Source: an uncultured Mollicutes bacterium (GTDB lineage: Bacteria > Bacillota_I > Bacilli_A > MAG-NZ). From it: DNA of 5,376 nucleotides. Below the pieces are notes generated by a model that saw only the letters and a program-made list of their open reading frames with translations, did not search any database and had not been told where the DNA came from. The stretch lies in contig CAJYBF010000088.1 in assembly GCA_913064935.1 (NCBI GenBank), positions 1 to 5,376 of the forward strand. Reading direction: 5' to 3'. Below are positions 4,970 through 5,376 of this stretch, one piece after another (position 1 is the first letter of the stretch; the number at the start of each line of letters is the position of its first letter). Made by a program: the position numbers and the translations under genes.

Positions 4970-5376
4970 GTTACGTTGTTCGCCCTCATTTAGCTTTCTA
5001 TTGGCAAGCAAAAAACAGAATCATTTAATTCAAGATTTATAGACTTAAGTGCTAGATAATAAACTTCTATTCTTCTCAAATGTAGTACCGTTCCAAATCA
5101 TATGTATTTTCTATCTTGCTAAAAAACCATGCGATTGGCTTTGATAAATTATTGTATGGTAAGTAAAACAGGATTTGAACATGCACTAAATGAATTGGAG
5201 GTCGAAACTACAAATACTCACACCGGAATTCAAACTCAGTATTAAAATATATTATCTCAGCGTATCTTATATTTTAACGTTGATTAATTATATGATACAA
5301 CAAACAATCTTAAATGAATTTATATTTCCTATGCAATAATTACTCGCACTTGCTGAAACTTAGGCAAGACTATAAA
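4970..5376. other. Right flank, no convincing gene; possible transposase scrap at 5123-5245
   Basis: About 400 bp without a supportable gene. The plus-strand open stretch 5123-5245 (between TAA 5120 and TAA 5243) contains G-F-E-H-A-L-N-E-L-E-V-E followed by T-N-T-H-T-G-I-Q-T-Q. This faintly resembles the F-x-x-A-L-x-E-L-G-I-E ... T-P-Q-T-N segment of IS481/IS3-type transposases. It has no catalytic context and no terminal repeats that I can see, so at most it is a decayed insertion sequence fragment. No terminator of an upstream gene and no RNA gene is evident. Confidence 0.25.

Overview
The window is AT-rich, with Shine-Dalgarno-led genes of low-GC Gram-positive type (Bacillota or a Mollicutes relative). 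Every gene I can support is on the minus strand, so the locus reads from right to left. It looks like a copper-sensing and copper-handling island. From right to left it contains: an OmpR-family response regulator (4224-4913); its sensor histidine kinase (2963-4231); two small overlapping SHOCT-domain membrane proteins (2574-2918 and 2398-2577); an unrecognised probably exported protein with an internal domain duplication (1560-2198); a CueP-type copper-binding lipoprotein (866-1405); a CopZ/HMA-like mini-gene starting directly after the cueP stop (from 865 downward); and a dead katG 5' remnant (1-249). Three hairpin-plus-T-run terminators split the locus into units.

The main finding concerns UGA. 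The cueP frame is interrupted by one in-frame UGA, codon 96, exactly where CueP proteins have a conserved copper-ligand cysteine. The protein continues in the same frame to a complete CueP C-terminus. Eighteen nucleotides after this UGA is a hairpin with a GGU apical loop, the same spacing and loop start as the E. coli fdhF SECIS. The HMA-like gene directly downstream has a UGA at the first Cys of its metal motif (M-A-UGA-G-H-C), followed by a second, weaker SECIS-like hairpin at 17 nt. All eight recognisable Trp codons in the window are TGG, so UGA=Trp is unlikely. The simplest reading is that both copper-binding proteins are selenoproteins with Sec in place of a copper-ligand Cys. The histidine kinase also has an in-frame UGA, just before its phosphoacceptor domain, but there the Sec reading is much weaker.

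Regulation is also visible. Three promoters (before the regulator, the SHOCT pair and the duplicated protein) share one layout: two 9-bp half-sites resembling TTCATAATT in an 11-bp direct repeat, then exactly 6 bp, then a -10-like hexamer. Such repeats are typical of OmpR-family regulators, so the local regulator probably controls itself and the two effector units. I see no clear copy before cueP.

The flanks (250-661 and about 4970-5376) hold no convincing gene. The left flank contains the upstream region of dead katG; the right flank holds at most a faint transposase-like scrap.
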